This document shows, one piece after another, positions 41,258-49,593 of a stretch of DNA of 64,000 nt. Origin of the DNA: Streptomyces sp. Sge12 (GTDB taxonomy: Bacteria; Actinomycetota; Actinomycetes; Streptomycetales; Streptomycetaceae). Each line of letters begins with the position of its first letter. Positions within the stretch are counted from its first letter, which is position 1. Below the pieces are notes generated by a model. That model worked only from the letters and a program-made list of their open reading frames with translations. It did no database searches and was not told the DNA's origin. Position numbers and translations under genes: made by a program. The stretch covers positions 6,996,501-7,060,500 of the forward strand of contig NZ_CP020555.1 in NCBI RefSeq assembly GCF_002080455.1. Reading direction: 5' to 3'.

Positions 41258-42019
41258 ATGAACGGCTCCGGGAACGGCAACGGAAAGCTGCACGGAGCGG
41301 TGGTGGCGGTGGCCGGGGCCGGTGGCCCCGCCGGCCGTGCCACCCTGCTCCGCCTCGCCGAGGCGGGAGCGGTGGTCGTCGCGTCCGACGCCGATCCGGC
41401 GCGGCTCGCGGAGGCCGTGGACGCGGCGCGCTACGCCCACGGCGGCGCCACCATCACCGGTGACACCGTGGACCTGCTCGACCTGGGCGCCACCAAGGCC
41501 TGGGCCGAGCAGACCGAGAAGGAGTTCGGCCGCATCGACGGCCTGGTCCACCTCGTCGGCGGCTGGCGCGGCAGCAAGACCTTCACCGACGCCGACCTCG
41601 CGGACTGGACCTTCCTGGAGAAGCTCCTCATCCGCACCGTCCAGCACACCTCGCTGGCCTTCCACGACGGGCTGCTGCGCAGCGACCGCGGCCGCTACGT
41701 GCTGATCAGCCAGTCCGGAGCGCACAAGCCGGTCGCCAACAACGCCGCGTACAACGCGGGCAAGGCGGCCGCCGAGGCCTGGACCCTGGCGATGGCGGAC
41801 TCCTTCCGCAAGGCGGGGGGTGACGAGGGCCCCGGCGCGGCAGCTGCGATCCTGGTCATCAAGGCACTGGTGCACGACGCGATGCGCGCCGAGCGTCCCA
41901 ATGCGAAGTTCGCGGGCTTCACCGACGTGAAGGAGCTGGCCGAGGCCATCGCCGGCGTCTGGGAGCGGCCCGCAATCGATGTGAACGGACAGCGTCTGTG
42001 GCTCACTCCGCAACCGTGA
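41258..42019 (+). CDS. short-chain dehydrogenase/reductase
   Basis: A 253-residue Rossmann-fold oxidoreductase. The cofactor motif is AVAGAGGPAGRATLL (GxxGxxG type, residues 14-28). A central HLVGGWRG replaces the usual NNAG. The catalytic residues are Ser in LISQSGAHKP and Tyr/Lys in YNAGKAAAE. Asp after the second strand (ASDADPAR) suggests NAD(H) preference. ATG at 41258 has AGGAGG eight bases upstream; a GTG at 41228 would overlap the DUF6421 stop but lacks a ribosome site. Middle gene of the DUF6421-SDR-aldolase operon. Confidence 0.87.
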   Translation: MNGSGNGNGKLHGAVVAVAGAGGPAGRATLLRLAEAGAVVVASDADPARLAEAVDAARYAHGGATITGDTVDLLDLGATKAWAEQTEKEFGRIDGLVHLVGGWRGSKTFTDADLADWTFLEKLLIRTVQHTSLAFHDGLLRSDRGRYVLISQSGAHKPVANNAAYNAGKAAAEAWTLAMADSFRKAGGDEGPGAAAAILVIKALVHDAMRAERPNAKFAGFTDVKELAEAIAGVWERPAIDVNGQRLWLTPQP

Positions 42020-43092
42020 GAACCGAGGCAGGCAAGACCGACGCCCGGCGTCACCACGACCCGGCTGTGCGAGGTTTCGCGAGCGACAACTACGCGGGGG
42101 TGCACCCGGAGGTCCTGGCGGCCATCGCCCTCGCCAACGGCGGCCACCAGGTCGCCTACGGCGAGGACGACTACACCGAGCACCTGCAGAAGGTCATCCG
42201 CAGCCACTTCGGGCCGTACGCGGAGGCCTTCCCGGTCTTCAACGGCACCGGCGCGAACGTCACCGCCCTCCAGGCGATGACGGACCGCTGGGGTGCGGTG
42301 ATCTGTGCCAAGAGCGCCCACATCAACGTGGACGAGGGCGGCGCCCCGGAGCGGATGGCGGGCCTCAAGCTGCTCGCCGTCCCGACCCCGGACGGCAAGC
42401 TCACCCCCGAGCTCATCGACCAGGAGGCCTGGGGCTTCGAGGACGAGCACCGGGCGATGCCGCAGGTCGTGTCGATCACCCAGAACACCGAGCTGGGCAC
42501 GGTCTACACGCCGGACGAGATCCGGGCGATCTGCGAGCACGCCCACCGGCTCGGCATGAAGGTCCACCTCGACGGTGCCCGGATAGCCAACGCCGCGGCC
42601 TCGCTCGACGTGCCGATGCGCGCCTTCACGAACGCGGTCGGCGTGGACGTGCTGTCGTACGGCGGTACCAAGAACGGCATGATGTTCGGCGAGGCCGTGG
42701 TGGTGCTGAACCCGGACGCCGTCCGGCAGATGAAGCACATCCGCAAGATGTCGATGCAGCTCGCGTCCAAGATGCGCTTCGTGTCGGTGCAGCTGGAGGC
42801 CCTGCTGGCCAAGGACCTGTGGCTGCGCAACGCCCGGCACGCCAACGCGATGGCGCAGCGGCTCGCCGCCGGCGTGCGCGAGACGGACGGCGTGGAGATC
42901 CTCTACCCGGTGCAGGCGAACGCGGTGTTCGCCCGGCTGCCGCACGAGGTGTCCCGTCGGCTGCAGAAGCGTTACCGCTTCTACTTCTGGGACGAGGCCG
43001 CGGGCGATGTCCGCTGGATGTGCGGCTTCGACACCCAGGAAGAGGACGTGGACGGCTTCCTCCAGGCGCTGAAGGAAGAGCTGGCCCGCTAG
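41998..43092 (+). CDS. low-specificity threonine aldolase family PLP enzyme
   Basis: A 364-residue fold-type I PLP enzyme. It has the N-terminal FASDNYAGVHPEVLAA, a cofactor Asp in VHLDGARIANA and the PLP Lys in LSYGGTKNGMMFGEAV (about residue 225). It should cleave L-threonine, L-allo-threonine or a related beta-hydroxy amino acid to glycine and an aldehyde. GTG at 41998 overlaps the SDR end by 22 bases; a GTG at 42016 making a GTGA overlap is equally possible. With the upstream SDR it suggests oxidation and cleavage of a beta-hydroxy amino acid. It is a different subfamily from the aldolase at 4122-5192. A strong terminator follows. Confidence 0.9.
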   Translation: MAHSATVRTEAGKTDARRHHDPAVRGFASDNYAGVHPEVLAAIALANGGHQVAYGEDDYTEHLQKVIRSHFGPYAEAFPVFNGTGANVTALQAMTDRWGAVICAKSAHINVDEGGAPERMAGLKLLAVPTPDGKLTPELIDQEAWGFEDEHRAMPQVVSITQNTELGTVYTPDEIRAICEHAHRLGMKVHLDGARIANAAASLDVPMRAFTNAVGVDVLSYGGTKNGMMFGEAVVVLNPDAVRQMKHIRKMSMQLASKMRFVSVQLEALLAKDLWLRNARHANAMAQRLAAGVRETDGVEILYPVQANAVFARLPHEVSRRLQKRYRFYFWDEAAGDVRWMCGFDTQEEDVDGFLQALKEELAR

Positions 43093-43123
43093 GCGCCGGC
43101 ACCGCACAGTCCTGCATAACTAT

Positions 43124-43161
43124 ACCCCCGACCGGAAATCTATGGATTTCCGGTCGGGGGT
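43124..43161 (+). terminator. intrinsic terminator after the threonine aldolase
   Basis: A perfect 17-bp stem (43124-43140 with 43145-43161), a 4-base TATG loop and further T residues after the stem. The transglutaminase-like gene starts only 18 bases later, so its promoter must lie in or right behind the hairpin. Confidence 0.9.
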
Positions 43162-43178
43162 TTGCTTATGCTCCGGCC

Positions 43179-43778
43179 ATGCAGCTGACCCAGCAGAACC
43201 CCGATATCCACGCCTACTTGGCGTCCGACGAGGCGATCGACCACTGGCATCCGGGCGTACAGGACACCGCCGACACCCTCTGGTCCACCACCGGAGACGC
43301 ATACTCATACGCCCAAGCCGCCTTCGAGTTCGTCCGCGACACCATCCCGCACTCGGCCGATTCGGGCGACCTGCGCGTCGCCTGGCGCGCGTCCGAGGTC
43401 CTCGCGACGCGCAACGGCATCTGCCACGCCAAGTCCCACGCCCTCGTCGCCCTGCTCCGCGCCCAGGGCATCCCGGCGGCCCTGTGCTACCAGCGCCTCA
43501 CCGAGGACGATGGGACGCAGCCCCTCGTGCACGGGCTGATCGCCCTGCGGCTGCCCGGCAGTGCGCGCTGGTCCCGCCTCGACCCGCGCGGCAACAAGCC
43601 CGGCGTGGACGCCCGGTTCGACCTCGACCGCGAGCGGCTGGCCTTCCCCGTACGCCCGGAACTCGGCGAGATCGACCACCCGGAGCTCCACGCCCGCCCG
43701 CACCCGGCCGTGCTCAAGGCCCTTCGGGAGTCCGCCGACCGGCCGCAGTTGTGGCGGAACCTCCCGACGGCCCTGTAG
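43179..43778 (+). CDS. transglutaminase-like cysteine protease-fold protein
   Basis: A 199-residue protein of the transglutaminase-like superfamily. The catalytic triad is visible: Cys in RNGICHAKSHALVALLRA (about residue 86), His in LVHGLIAL and Asp in SRLDPRGNK. These enzymes act on peptides or amides in the cytoplasm; the specific reaction is unknown. ATG at 43179 lies 18 bases after a terminator hairpin and has no clear ribosome site, so a leaderless transcript is possible. Its 3' end overlaps the convergent MFS gene by 65 bases. Confidence 0.87.
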   Translation: MQLTQQNPDIHAYLASDEAIDHWHPGVQDTADTLWSTTGDAYSYAQAAFEFVRDTIPHSADSGDLRVAWRASEVLATRNGICHAKSHALVALLRAQGIPAALCYQRLTEDDGTQPLVHGLIALRLPGSARWSRLDPRGNKPGVDARFDLDRERLAFPVRPELGEIDHPELHARPHPAVLKALRESADRPQLWRNLPTAL

Positions 43779-45012
43779 ACCCCGCAGGTCCTGCGGCTCC
43801 GGCGGCTCCGGCGGTTCCTGCGGTTGCTGCGGATCCGGCGCGGGCGGGTCGCGCGGGCCCCCGCGCCGACGTCAGGGCGTGCAGCAGCGCCGCCGTGAGC
43901 AGCAGGGCGGCGATCCCGGTCAGCAGCGCCGCCGCGGGCGCGTCGGCCGCGATGCCCACCAGGGCGGCCCCGGCCGACGCGGCCGTCAGCTTCAGCCCCG
44001 CCCCCAGGGTGAACACCTGCGTCCGCGCCCCGTCCGGCGCGTACTCCGAGCGGATCCGCAACGTGGCCGTCAGCAGCGGCCCGTCGCACACCCCGGCCAC
44101 CGCGAAGAGCGCCGCCGTCACGGCCAGGGAGGGGGCGAGGACGGCCGCCGCGAGGGCAGCGCCGGTCCCGGCCAGCGCCCACCGCACCAGCCGGCCCGGC
44201 TCGACGGACGTGATCCGCCCCAGCGTCAGCGAGCCGCCGAGCGCGCCCACCGCGAAGGCCGTCATCAGCACGCCCCCGCCGCCCGGACTGCCGAGCTCGG
44301 TCGCCAGCAGCACCGAGACGGTGGTGAGCGAGCCGATGCCGACGAAGGCCAGGGTGGTGGCCGAGGTGACGGCCCGCAGTTCGCGGACCCGCCACAGTGC
44401 CGCGAGCCCCGCGCCCAGGCCGGCCCGGGGCGCGTCCGGGGCCGGGCCCGCGCCCTGGTCCCCGTACGGGAGGGTCGCCGCCAGCACCGCCGCGAGCGCT
44501 CCGGACGCCGCCAGGACGGCCATCGCGGGCCCGGCCGAGCCCAGGGCCGTCACCAGGCCGACGGCCGCGGGCGCGGTGACGGCGGCGGCGTTGTAGGTCG
44601 CGGCGTCCCAGCCGTACGCCCGGTCGCGCCCGGGACCCGCCGCGACCAGGCCGGTGACCAGACTGGACAGTCCGCCGGTCACCATCGGCCCGCAGGAGCC
44701 GCCGAGCACCGCCACGGCCAGCGCCAGCGGGACGGGAGCCCGGCCGAGCAGGGCGGTCAGCGCCGCCACCGCCGCCGCGAACCCGGCCAGGGCGCCGACG
44801 TGGAACAGCCGCGGCCGGCGGCTGCGGGCCGCCGCGGCGCCCGCGAGCGGAGCCGCCAGGACGTGCGGGGCGAGCCAGGCCGTCAGTACGAACGCCCCGT
44901 GCGCCGCGCTCCCGGTGCGCTCCAGCGCGAGCAGCACCACGGCCATGCCCATGCCCTCCGAGGCGGTCCGTGCGGCCAGCGCCGCGGCCAGGTAGCGCCC
45001 GAATCCGCCCAT
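43714..45012 (-). CDS. MFS transporter
   Basis: A 432-residue major facilitator superfamily protein with about twelve hydrophobic helices. It starts MGGFGRYLAAALAARTASEG and has the cytoplasmic loop around ARSRRPRLFHVGAL after helix 2. The last 45 residues are a low-complexity Ala/Gly/Ser/Pro tail encoded by imperfect GC-rich 9-base repeats (about 43790-43840). It probably exports a small molecule. It is divergent from a CGNR regulator, with a palindromic site between them, which suggests direct control by that protein. Confidence 0.88.
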   Translation of the reverse strand: MGGFGRYLAAALAARTASEGMGMAVVLLALERTGSAAHGAFVLTAWLAPHVLAAPLAGAAAARSRRPRLFHVGALAGFAAAVAALTALLGRAPVPLALAVAVLGGSCGPMVTGGLSSLVTGLVAAGPGRDRAYGWDAATYNAAAVTAPAAVGLVTALGSAGPAMAVLAASGALAAVLAATLPYGDQGAGPAPDAPRAGLGAGLAALWRVRELRAVTSATTLAFVGIGSLTTVSVLLATELGSPGGGGVLMTAFAVGALGGSLTLGRITSVEPGRLVRWALAGTGAALAAAVLAPSLAVTAALFAVAGVCDGPLLTATLRIRSEYAPDGARTQVFTLGAGLKLTAASAGAALVGIAADAPAAALLTGIAALLLTAALLHALTSARGPARPARAGSAATAGTAGAAGAAGPAGSTGPSGGSATTAAGRRTPEGP

Positions 45013-45033
45013 GCGACCCCTCCCCGACAGGAT

Positions 45034-45061
45034 GTAACGTCATAGACGCCCAAGACGTTAC
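45034..45061. promoter_or_regulatory. perfect inverted repeat between MFS and CGNR genes
   Basis: GTAACGTC (45034-45041) and GACGTTAC (45054-45061) are perfect inverted repeats with a 12-base spacer, centred in the 75-base gap of a divergent transporter/regulator pair. This is a good operator candidate for the CGNR protein. Confidence 0.6.
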
Positions 45062-45087
45062 GGCATTCGGGTGTACGGCGAAAGGAC

Positions 45088-45657
45088 ATGAGGATGGCGG
45101 ATCCCCGGGGCGGCTTCTCGGCCGCCCGGCGGCTGGTCGACGTGGCCGAGGCGGTCCGTGCGACCCCGGACCTGCCGCGCGCCGCGCTCGCGGAGCTGCT
45201 CGCCGGGCACGGGGAGCGCCCCGCCGACCTGACCGAGGAGGCGTTCCCCGAGGCGGGCGCCGCCGAACTGCGTTCCGCGGCACGGCGGATGGCGGCGGTG
45301 CTCGGGGAGAGCGACGAGGACCGCGCCGCCGAGGCCCTGAACGCACTGTTCGAGGAGTGCGGCACCCGGCCCCGGCTCACCCGGCACGACGGCCACCCCT
45401 GGCACCTGCACGTCGACCGGGGCGAGGGGGCCGGCTGGGGCGACTGGTTCCTGGCCTCGGGCGCCCTCGCACTCGCCCAACTGCTCACCGAGTACGGGCG
45501 GATCGCCTGGGGAGCCTGCGCCGCCGCGGGCTGCGGGCGGTTCTTCCTCGCCACCGGGCCGGGCAGCGCGCGCCGTTACTGCTCCGGCGGCTGCGCCACG
45601 CGGGCCCGGGTCGCCGCGCACCGCCGCCGGAAACGCGAGCAGGAAGGAGAGGGCTGA
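45088..45657 (+). CDS. CGNR zinc-finger regulator
   Basis: A 189-residue protein of the CGNR family. The N-terminal ABATE-like domain (residues 1-135) has RLVDVAEAVRATPDLPRAAL. The C-terminal zinc finger has four Cys in CAAAGCGRFFLATG and RRYCSGGCATRARVAAHR; the Asn of CGNR is Gly-Arg here (GCGRFF). It is thought to be a ligand-responsive DNA-binding regulator. It is divergent from the MFS gene with a perfect inverted repeat between them. A second ATG lies two codons after the first. Confidence 0.87.
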   Translation: MRMADPRGGFSAARRLVDVAEAVRATPDLPRAALAELLAGHGERPADLTEEAFPEAGAAELRSAARRMAAVLGESDEDRAAEALNALFEECGTRPRLTRHDGHPWHLHVDRGEGAGWGDWFLASGALALAQLLTEYGRIAWGACAAAGCGRFFLATGPGSARRYCSGGCATRARVAAHRRRKREQEGEG

Positions 45658-45867
45658 GGGGAGTGGGGGACCGCCCGACGAGGGCCGCCGCCCCGTCGGC
45701 ACCGAGAACCACTGCGAGGCCCGGGAGACCCTGACCCACGCCGACCACCCGGACCGGGGCCGGGGCTCTTCGATCCGTCAAGCCCCGAGATGCAGGGGCA
45801 TGACGCGGCGCGGGCGGCGAGGCGTACTGGAGGGGTCGTCCCATCCCCCGTCAAGAGGAGAACCACC

Positions 45868-46266
45868 ATGACCCGCCCCCTTCGGATCCGCCGCCTCGCC
45901 CTGCTCACCGCCTCGACCGCCATCGTCGCGGGCGGCGTGCTGGTGCCCACGACCGCTTTCGCCGCCACCCCGACGACGACGCACGCGGTCGCGGGGGACA
46001 CCGCCGACGGCAGTGCCGACGACGGCAGCAACAGGTTCAATCTGATGTGGATCGGGCCGCCCGGCGGCGGAAGCCTCTTCGAGCGCTTCCCGGGAACGAG
46101 CCCGCCCGAGGGTGAGCGGCCGGCCGAAGAGGCGCCCCGCGGCGACCTCGCCAACATTCCCGGCACGTCGGACAGCCCCTTCTTCACCCGTCCCGGGCAC
46201 CCGCACTTGAAGCCGCAGTGGCAGTGCTTCGCCGCCCCGTGCGAGCCGCCCAGTGCGCCGCACTGA
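45868..46266 (+). CDS. small secreted protein of unknown function
   Basis: A 132-residue protein with a clear signal peptide (RRLALLTASTAIVAGGVLV followed by an AFAA cleavage region). The mature part is about 95 residues, rich in Pro and Gly, with NLMWIGPPGGGSLFERF in the middle and a C-terminal WQCFAAPCEPP that could form one disulfide. ATG at 45868 has GAGGAG seven bases upstream. I do not recognise a characterised family. It stands alone with a strong terminator right behind it. Confidence 0.75.
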   Translation: MTRPLRIRRLALLTASTAIVAGGVLVPTTAFAATPTTTHAVAGDTADGSADDGSNRFNLMWIGPPGGGSLFERFPGTSPPEGERPAEEAPRGDLANIPGTSDSPFFTRPGHPHLKPQWQCFAAPCEPPSAPH

Positions 46267-46272
46267 CCGCGC

Positions 46273-46323
46273 CACGACGTCGGCCGCCGGGACCCTCTGC
46301 GGGTCCCGGCGGCCGACGTCGTG
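46273..46323. terminator. 23-bp perfect hairpin terminator
   Basis: Arms 46273-46295 and 46301-46323 form a perfect 23-bp stem with a 5-base loop between the small secreted protein gene (plus) and the plsC-like gene (minus). It can serve both. Confidence 0.9.
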
Positions 46324-46342
46324 AGCGCAGTCGATCAGCCGA

Positions 46343-47065
46343 TCAGCCGGCCTCGCGGACCTCGGCCGCCGTCGGCGCGGTGCCGCCCAGGTGGGCCGGC
46401 AGCCACCACGAGTCGTCGGTGCCCTTCGGCTTGTCCGGGTACGCGCGCTGCGCGGCGTCCAGCAGCTCCTGCACGCGCTCGCGCAGCCGGCGGGTGATGG
46501 CGCCCGCGTACTGGTCGGACGGGGCCTCCACGGGCTCGCCCACGCGCATCGTCACCGGGATGTGGCTGCGCTTGAGGTTCTTCGGGCGGCCCTTGGTCCA
46601 CAGCCGCTGCGTGCCCCACAGGGCCACCGGGATCAGCGGGACCCCGGCCTCCTGCGCCATGCGCGCCGCACCCGACTTGAAGCTCTTGAGCGTGAAGGAC
46701 TGGGAGATCGTCGCCTCCGGGAAGACGCCGATGATCTCGCCGGCCCGCAGCGAGTCCAGGGCGTGCTGGTAGGCGGCCTCACCCTGCTTGCGGTCGACGG
46801 GGATGTGCTTCATCGCGCGCATCAGCGGACCGGACACCTTGTGCCGGAACACCGACTCCTTCGCCATGAAACGGACCAGGCGCTTCTGCGGCCGCGCCGT
46901 CAGGCCGGCGAAGATGAAGTCGAGGTATCCGATGTGGTTCGACACCAGGACCGCACCGCCCTTGCGGGGGATGTTCTCGGTGCCCTTCATGTCGATACGG
47001 ATGTCCAGCGCGCGGAAGAGCCCGTGCGCGGCGCCGATCACGGGAGGGTAGACGAGCTCAGCCAT
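46343..47065 (-). CDS. 1-acyl-glycerol-3-phosphate acyltransferase family protein (PlsC-like)
   Basis: A 240-residue membrane-associated acyltransferase that adds an acyl chain to lysophosphatidic acid in phospholipid synthesis. The family motifs are VLVSNHIGYLDFIF (NHxxxxD, about residues 43-48) and GVFPEATISQS (FPEGT type, with Ala for Gly), then VPLIPVALWGTQRLW. Length is standard. Start ATG at 47065. It is divergent from the thioredoxin gene. The Gly-to-Ala change in the second motif is common in actinobacterial members. Confidence 0.9.
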   Translation of the reverse strand: MAELVYPPVIGAAHGLFRALDIRIDMKGTENIPRKGGAVLVSNHIGYLDFIFAGLTARPQKRLVRFMAKESVFRHKVSGPLMRAMKHIPVDRKQGEAAYQHALDSLRAGEIIGVFPEATISQSFTLKSFKSGAARMAQEAGVPLIPVALWGTQRLWTKGRPKNLKRSHIPVTMRVGEPVEAPSDQYAGAITRRLRERVQELLDAAQRAYPDKPKGTDDSWWLPAHLGGTAPTAAEVREAG

Positions 47066-47262
47066 GGTGGGGAGACCCCGCTTTCTGCCTGGGGAGGTGC
47101 TCCCGGCCGGAAGTTACGGAAGCGTAGGTACGCGACCATGGGGATCGTGCCCCATACGCGGGCCGCTGGCCAGTCCAGAAGACCCTACCCGGGGAGATTC
47201 TCATCACGCCGGGAATGTCGCGGGCCTGCGGGGTGCTCCGATCAACGGACGAGCGTACGAGG

Positions 47263-47628
47263 ATGACGTACGTGGACGAAGACGGCGAGGGGAGTGCGGT
47301 GCTCGGGCAGGAAGAGGCGCGGATCCGGCTGGGCGCCGCCGAACTGGGCGCGGAACCGGGGGCGCGGGCCAGCCTGGTGCAGTTCTCCAGCGCGTTCTGC
47401 CAGCCCTGCCGGGCGACGCGGCGGATCCTCGCCGAGGTCGCGGCGATGGTCGACGGGGTGGCGCACATCGAGATCGACGCCGAGGAGCGGCTCGACCTGG
47501 TCCGGAGCCTCGGGATCGAGAAGACCCCGACGGTGCTGGTCCTGGACGCGGCGGGCCGGATCGTGCGGCGGGCGGCCGGGATGCCGCGCAAGGTGGACGT
47601 GATCGCCGCCCTCGGGGCCGCGGTATGA
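47263..47628 (+). CDS. thioredoxin-family protein
   Basis: A 121-residue thioredoxin-fold protein with the active site SSAFCQPCRATRRIL (CQPC instead of CGPC) and the cis-Pro loop GIEKTPTVLVLDAAGRIV. It probably reduces disulfides in the cytoplasm with a redox potential shifted by the changed dipeptide. ATG at 47263 with GAGG just before it. It lies 185 bases before the leader peptide of a flavin reductase. Confidence 0.88.
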   Translation: MTYVDEDGEGSAVLGQEEARIRLGAAELGAEPGARASLVQFSSAFCQPCRATRRILAEVAAMVDGVAHIEIDAEERLDLVRSLGIEKTPTVLVLDAAGRIVRRAAGMPRKVDVIAALGAAV

Positions 47629-47813
47629 CGGGCGGCGCGTCCGGCGGCCCGGCCGGTGGACGGACCGGCGCACCGATCGAGCGGCGGACCGCGCGGCGGA
47701 CCGACGGGGCGGGGCCGGGGGCGCCGGTGCGCGCGCCCGCACACAGCGTGACGCGCCTGACATCTGCCCGATCCCGCTTGACTGGGTCCACGGGAGATCG
47801 CCAGGCTGGCGGT

Positions 47814-47894
47814 ATGCGGTATGAACTCCTGCTCTACGGACGGGTCCATGTGGACCTCGTCCGCCACGCGAGCGCGCGCTGTTGGGATCACTGA
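47814..47894 (+). CDS. cysteine-type leader peptide (HVDLxR...SAxC family)
   Basis: A 26-residue ORF reading MRYELLLYGR followed by VHVDLVRHASARCWDH. The HVDLxRxxSAxCx core is the hallmark of the short Streptomyces peptides annotated as putative leader peptides upstream of sulfur-assimilation and transport genes. Their conserved Cys codon near the end is thought to sense cysteine supply through ribosome stalling. The stop is 61 bases before the flavin reductase ATG. This suggests that the reductase belongs to sulfur metabolism and is controlled by attenuation or coupled translation (inference). Confidence 0.75.
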   Translation: MRYELLLYGRVHVDLVRHASARCWDH

Positions 47895-47955
47895 AAGCCC
47901 AGGCCCCCGATCCCCGACAGCGCCCGCGTGTTCCGCGGCAGAAGGCAGAACCCTG

Positions 47956-48549
47956 ATGACTGCTCCCACAGTCCCTACCGTCCCGACGTTCTCCACGGCC
48001 CCCTCCCCCCGTACCCCCCGCTCCGGCGCAGGCGCGGCAGCGGGCGCGGCCGCGATCGCCGACACAGCCCGTCCCGGCTCGCCCGACCTGCTGCGGTCGG
48101 TCTTCCGGCAGCACGCGGCGGGCGTCGCCGTGATCACCGCCCAGGGCGCCGGCGGCCCGGTGGGGTTCACCGCCACCTCGCTCAACTCCGTCTCCGCCGA
48201 CCCGCCGCTGCTGTCCTTCACGATCGGCACCGGGGCCTCCACCTGGCCCGCGGTGCGCGACAGCGAGTACCTCGGCGTCCACATACTCGGCGAGCACCAA
48301 CGGGAGCTGGCAGGGCTGTTCGCCCGGAGCGGAGCCGACCGTTTCGGCCCGCCGACCGGCTGGGCCGCCGGACCGCACGGGGTGCCCGTACTGGACGGCG
48401 TACTGGCGTGGCTCGTCTGCCGGGTGGTGGCACGTGTGCCCGCCGGCGAACATCGTGTGATCATCGCTGAGGCGGTCGTGGGGGATCCGGCCGGGGAAGG
48501 GCGCCCCCTGCTGTACCACCAGGGGCGCTTCAACGCGTTGCGCGACTGA
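47956..48549 (+). CDS. flavin reductase family protein (FMN-binding split barrel)
   Basis: A 197-residue protein. After a 45-residue Pro/Ala-rich N-terminus comes a flavin-reductase-like split barrel (LRSVFRQHAAGVAVITAQ, GFTATSLNSVSADPPLLSF, and the C-terminal LLYHQGRFNAL). It uses NAD(P)H to make reduced FMN or FAD for a partner monooxygenase. The upstream cysteine-type leader peptide points to a sulfonate or sulfur-scavenging partner; none is adjacent. ATG at 47956 after GAAGGCAG. Confidence 0.88.
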   Translation: MTAPTVPTVPTFSTAPSPRTPRSGAGAAAGAAAIADTARPGSPDLLRSVFRQHAAGVAVITAQGAGGPVGFTATSLNSVSADPPLLSFTIGTGASTWPAVRDSEYLGVHILGEHQRELAGLFARSGADRFGPPTGWAAGPHGVPVLDGVLAWLVCRVVARVPAGEHRVIIAEAVVGDPAGEGRPLLYHQGRFNALRD

Positions 48550-48749
48550 ATCGTCCCTGCTCGGCCGGGTCGGACGGCGTTGGGCAGATCACAGCTCGGC
48601 AGCCTTGCGACTTGGTGGGACCCGCGGTGTACTGACGAGTAACATTCCCTTCGGAGCGCGGGCCGCCCCGACCGGGATCCGCCCGACAAGGCGCCTATGC
48701 TGCCTGCATAAGGCGGTACCAGAAAAGACGATGCGGTAGGAGAGCCGGC

Positions 48750-49535
48750 GTGAGCCTGAGGATCGTTGTCTGTGTGAAGTACGTGCCCGACGCCACGGGC
48801 GACCGGCAGTTCACCGAGGACTTGACCGTCAACCGTGACGACGTCGACGGCCTGCTGTCGGAGCTCGACGAGTACGCCGTCGAGCAGGCGCTGCAGATCG
48901 CCGACGAGGCCGACGATGCCGAGATCACCGTCCTGACGGTGGGCCCCGAGGACGCCAAGGACGCGCTGCGCAAGGCGCTCTCGATGGGCGCCGACAAGGC
49001 CATCCACGTCGAGGACGACGACCTGCACGGCAGCGACGTCATGGGCACCTCGCTGGTGCTCGCCAAGGCGATCGAGAAGGCCGGCTACGACCTGGTCATC
49101 ACCGGCATGGCGTCGACCGACGGCACCATGGGTGTGCTGCCGGCGATCCTGGCCGAGCGCCTGGGCGTCCCGCAGGTCACCCTGCTCTCCGAGGTCAAGG
49201 TCGAGGACGGCACCGTGACCGGCCGCCGTGACGGCGACACCGCGAGCGAGCAGCTGGAGGCCTCCCTCCCCGCGCTCGTCTCGGTGACGGACCAGTCGGG
49301 CGAGGCCCGCTACCCGTCCTTCAAGGGCATCATGGCCGCCAAGAAGAAGCCGGTGGAGTCCTGGGACCTGTCCGACCTGGACCTGGAGTCCGACGAGGTC
49401 GGCCTCGAGGGCTCCTGGACCGCGGTCGACTCCGCGGCGCAGCGCCCGGCCCGTACCGCCGGCACGATCGTCAAGGACGAGGGCGAGGGCGGCAAGCAGC
49501 TGGCCGAGTTCCTGGCCGGCCAGAAGTTCATCTAA
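48750..49535 (+). CDS. etfB: electron transfer flavoprotein beta subunit
   Basis: A 261-residue ETF beta subunit, which binds AMP and with the alpha subunit carries electrons from acyl-CoA dehydrogenases to ETF-quinone oxidoreductase. It starts LRIVVCVKYVPDATGDRQF, has the AMP-site block VITGMASTDGTMGVLPAILA, and ends with the domain that wraps around the alpha subunit (YPSFKGIMAAKKKPVESW). GTG start. etfA follows after 58 bases. Confidence 0.96.
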   Translation: MSLRIVVCVKYVPDATGDRQFTEDLTVNRDDVDGLLSELDEYAVEQALQIADEADDAEITVLTVGPEDAKDALRKALSMGADKAIHVEDDDLHGSDVMGTSLVLAKAIEKAGYDLVITGMASTDGTMGVLPAILAERLGVPQVTLLSEVKVEDGTVTGRRDGDTASEQLEASLPALVSVTDQSGEARYPSFKGIMAAKKKPVESWDLSDLDLESDEVGLEGSWTAVDSAAQRPARTAGTIVKDEGEGGKQLAEFLAGQKFI

Positions 49536-49593
49536 GAACCTCGGCCACCCCTCTTAGCCCCCAGACACTTCGCAATCGCAGGAGAGCAGTCCC

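Noticed and set aside
45658..45867. Possible short gene after the CGNR gene
   Set aside because: No frame with a ribosome site, codon bias and recognisable product; treated as intergenic.
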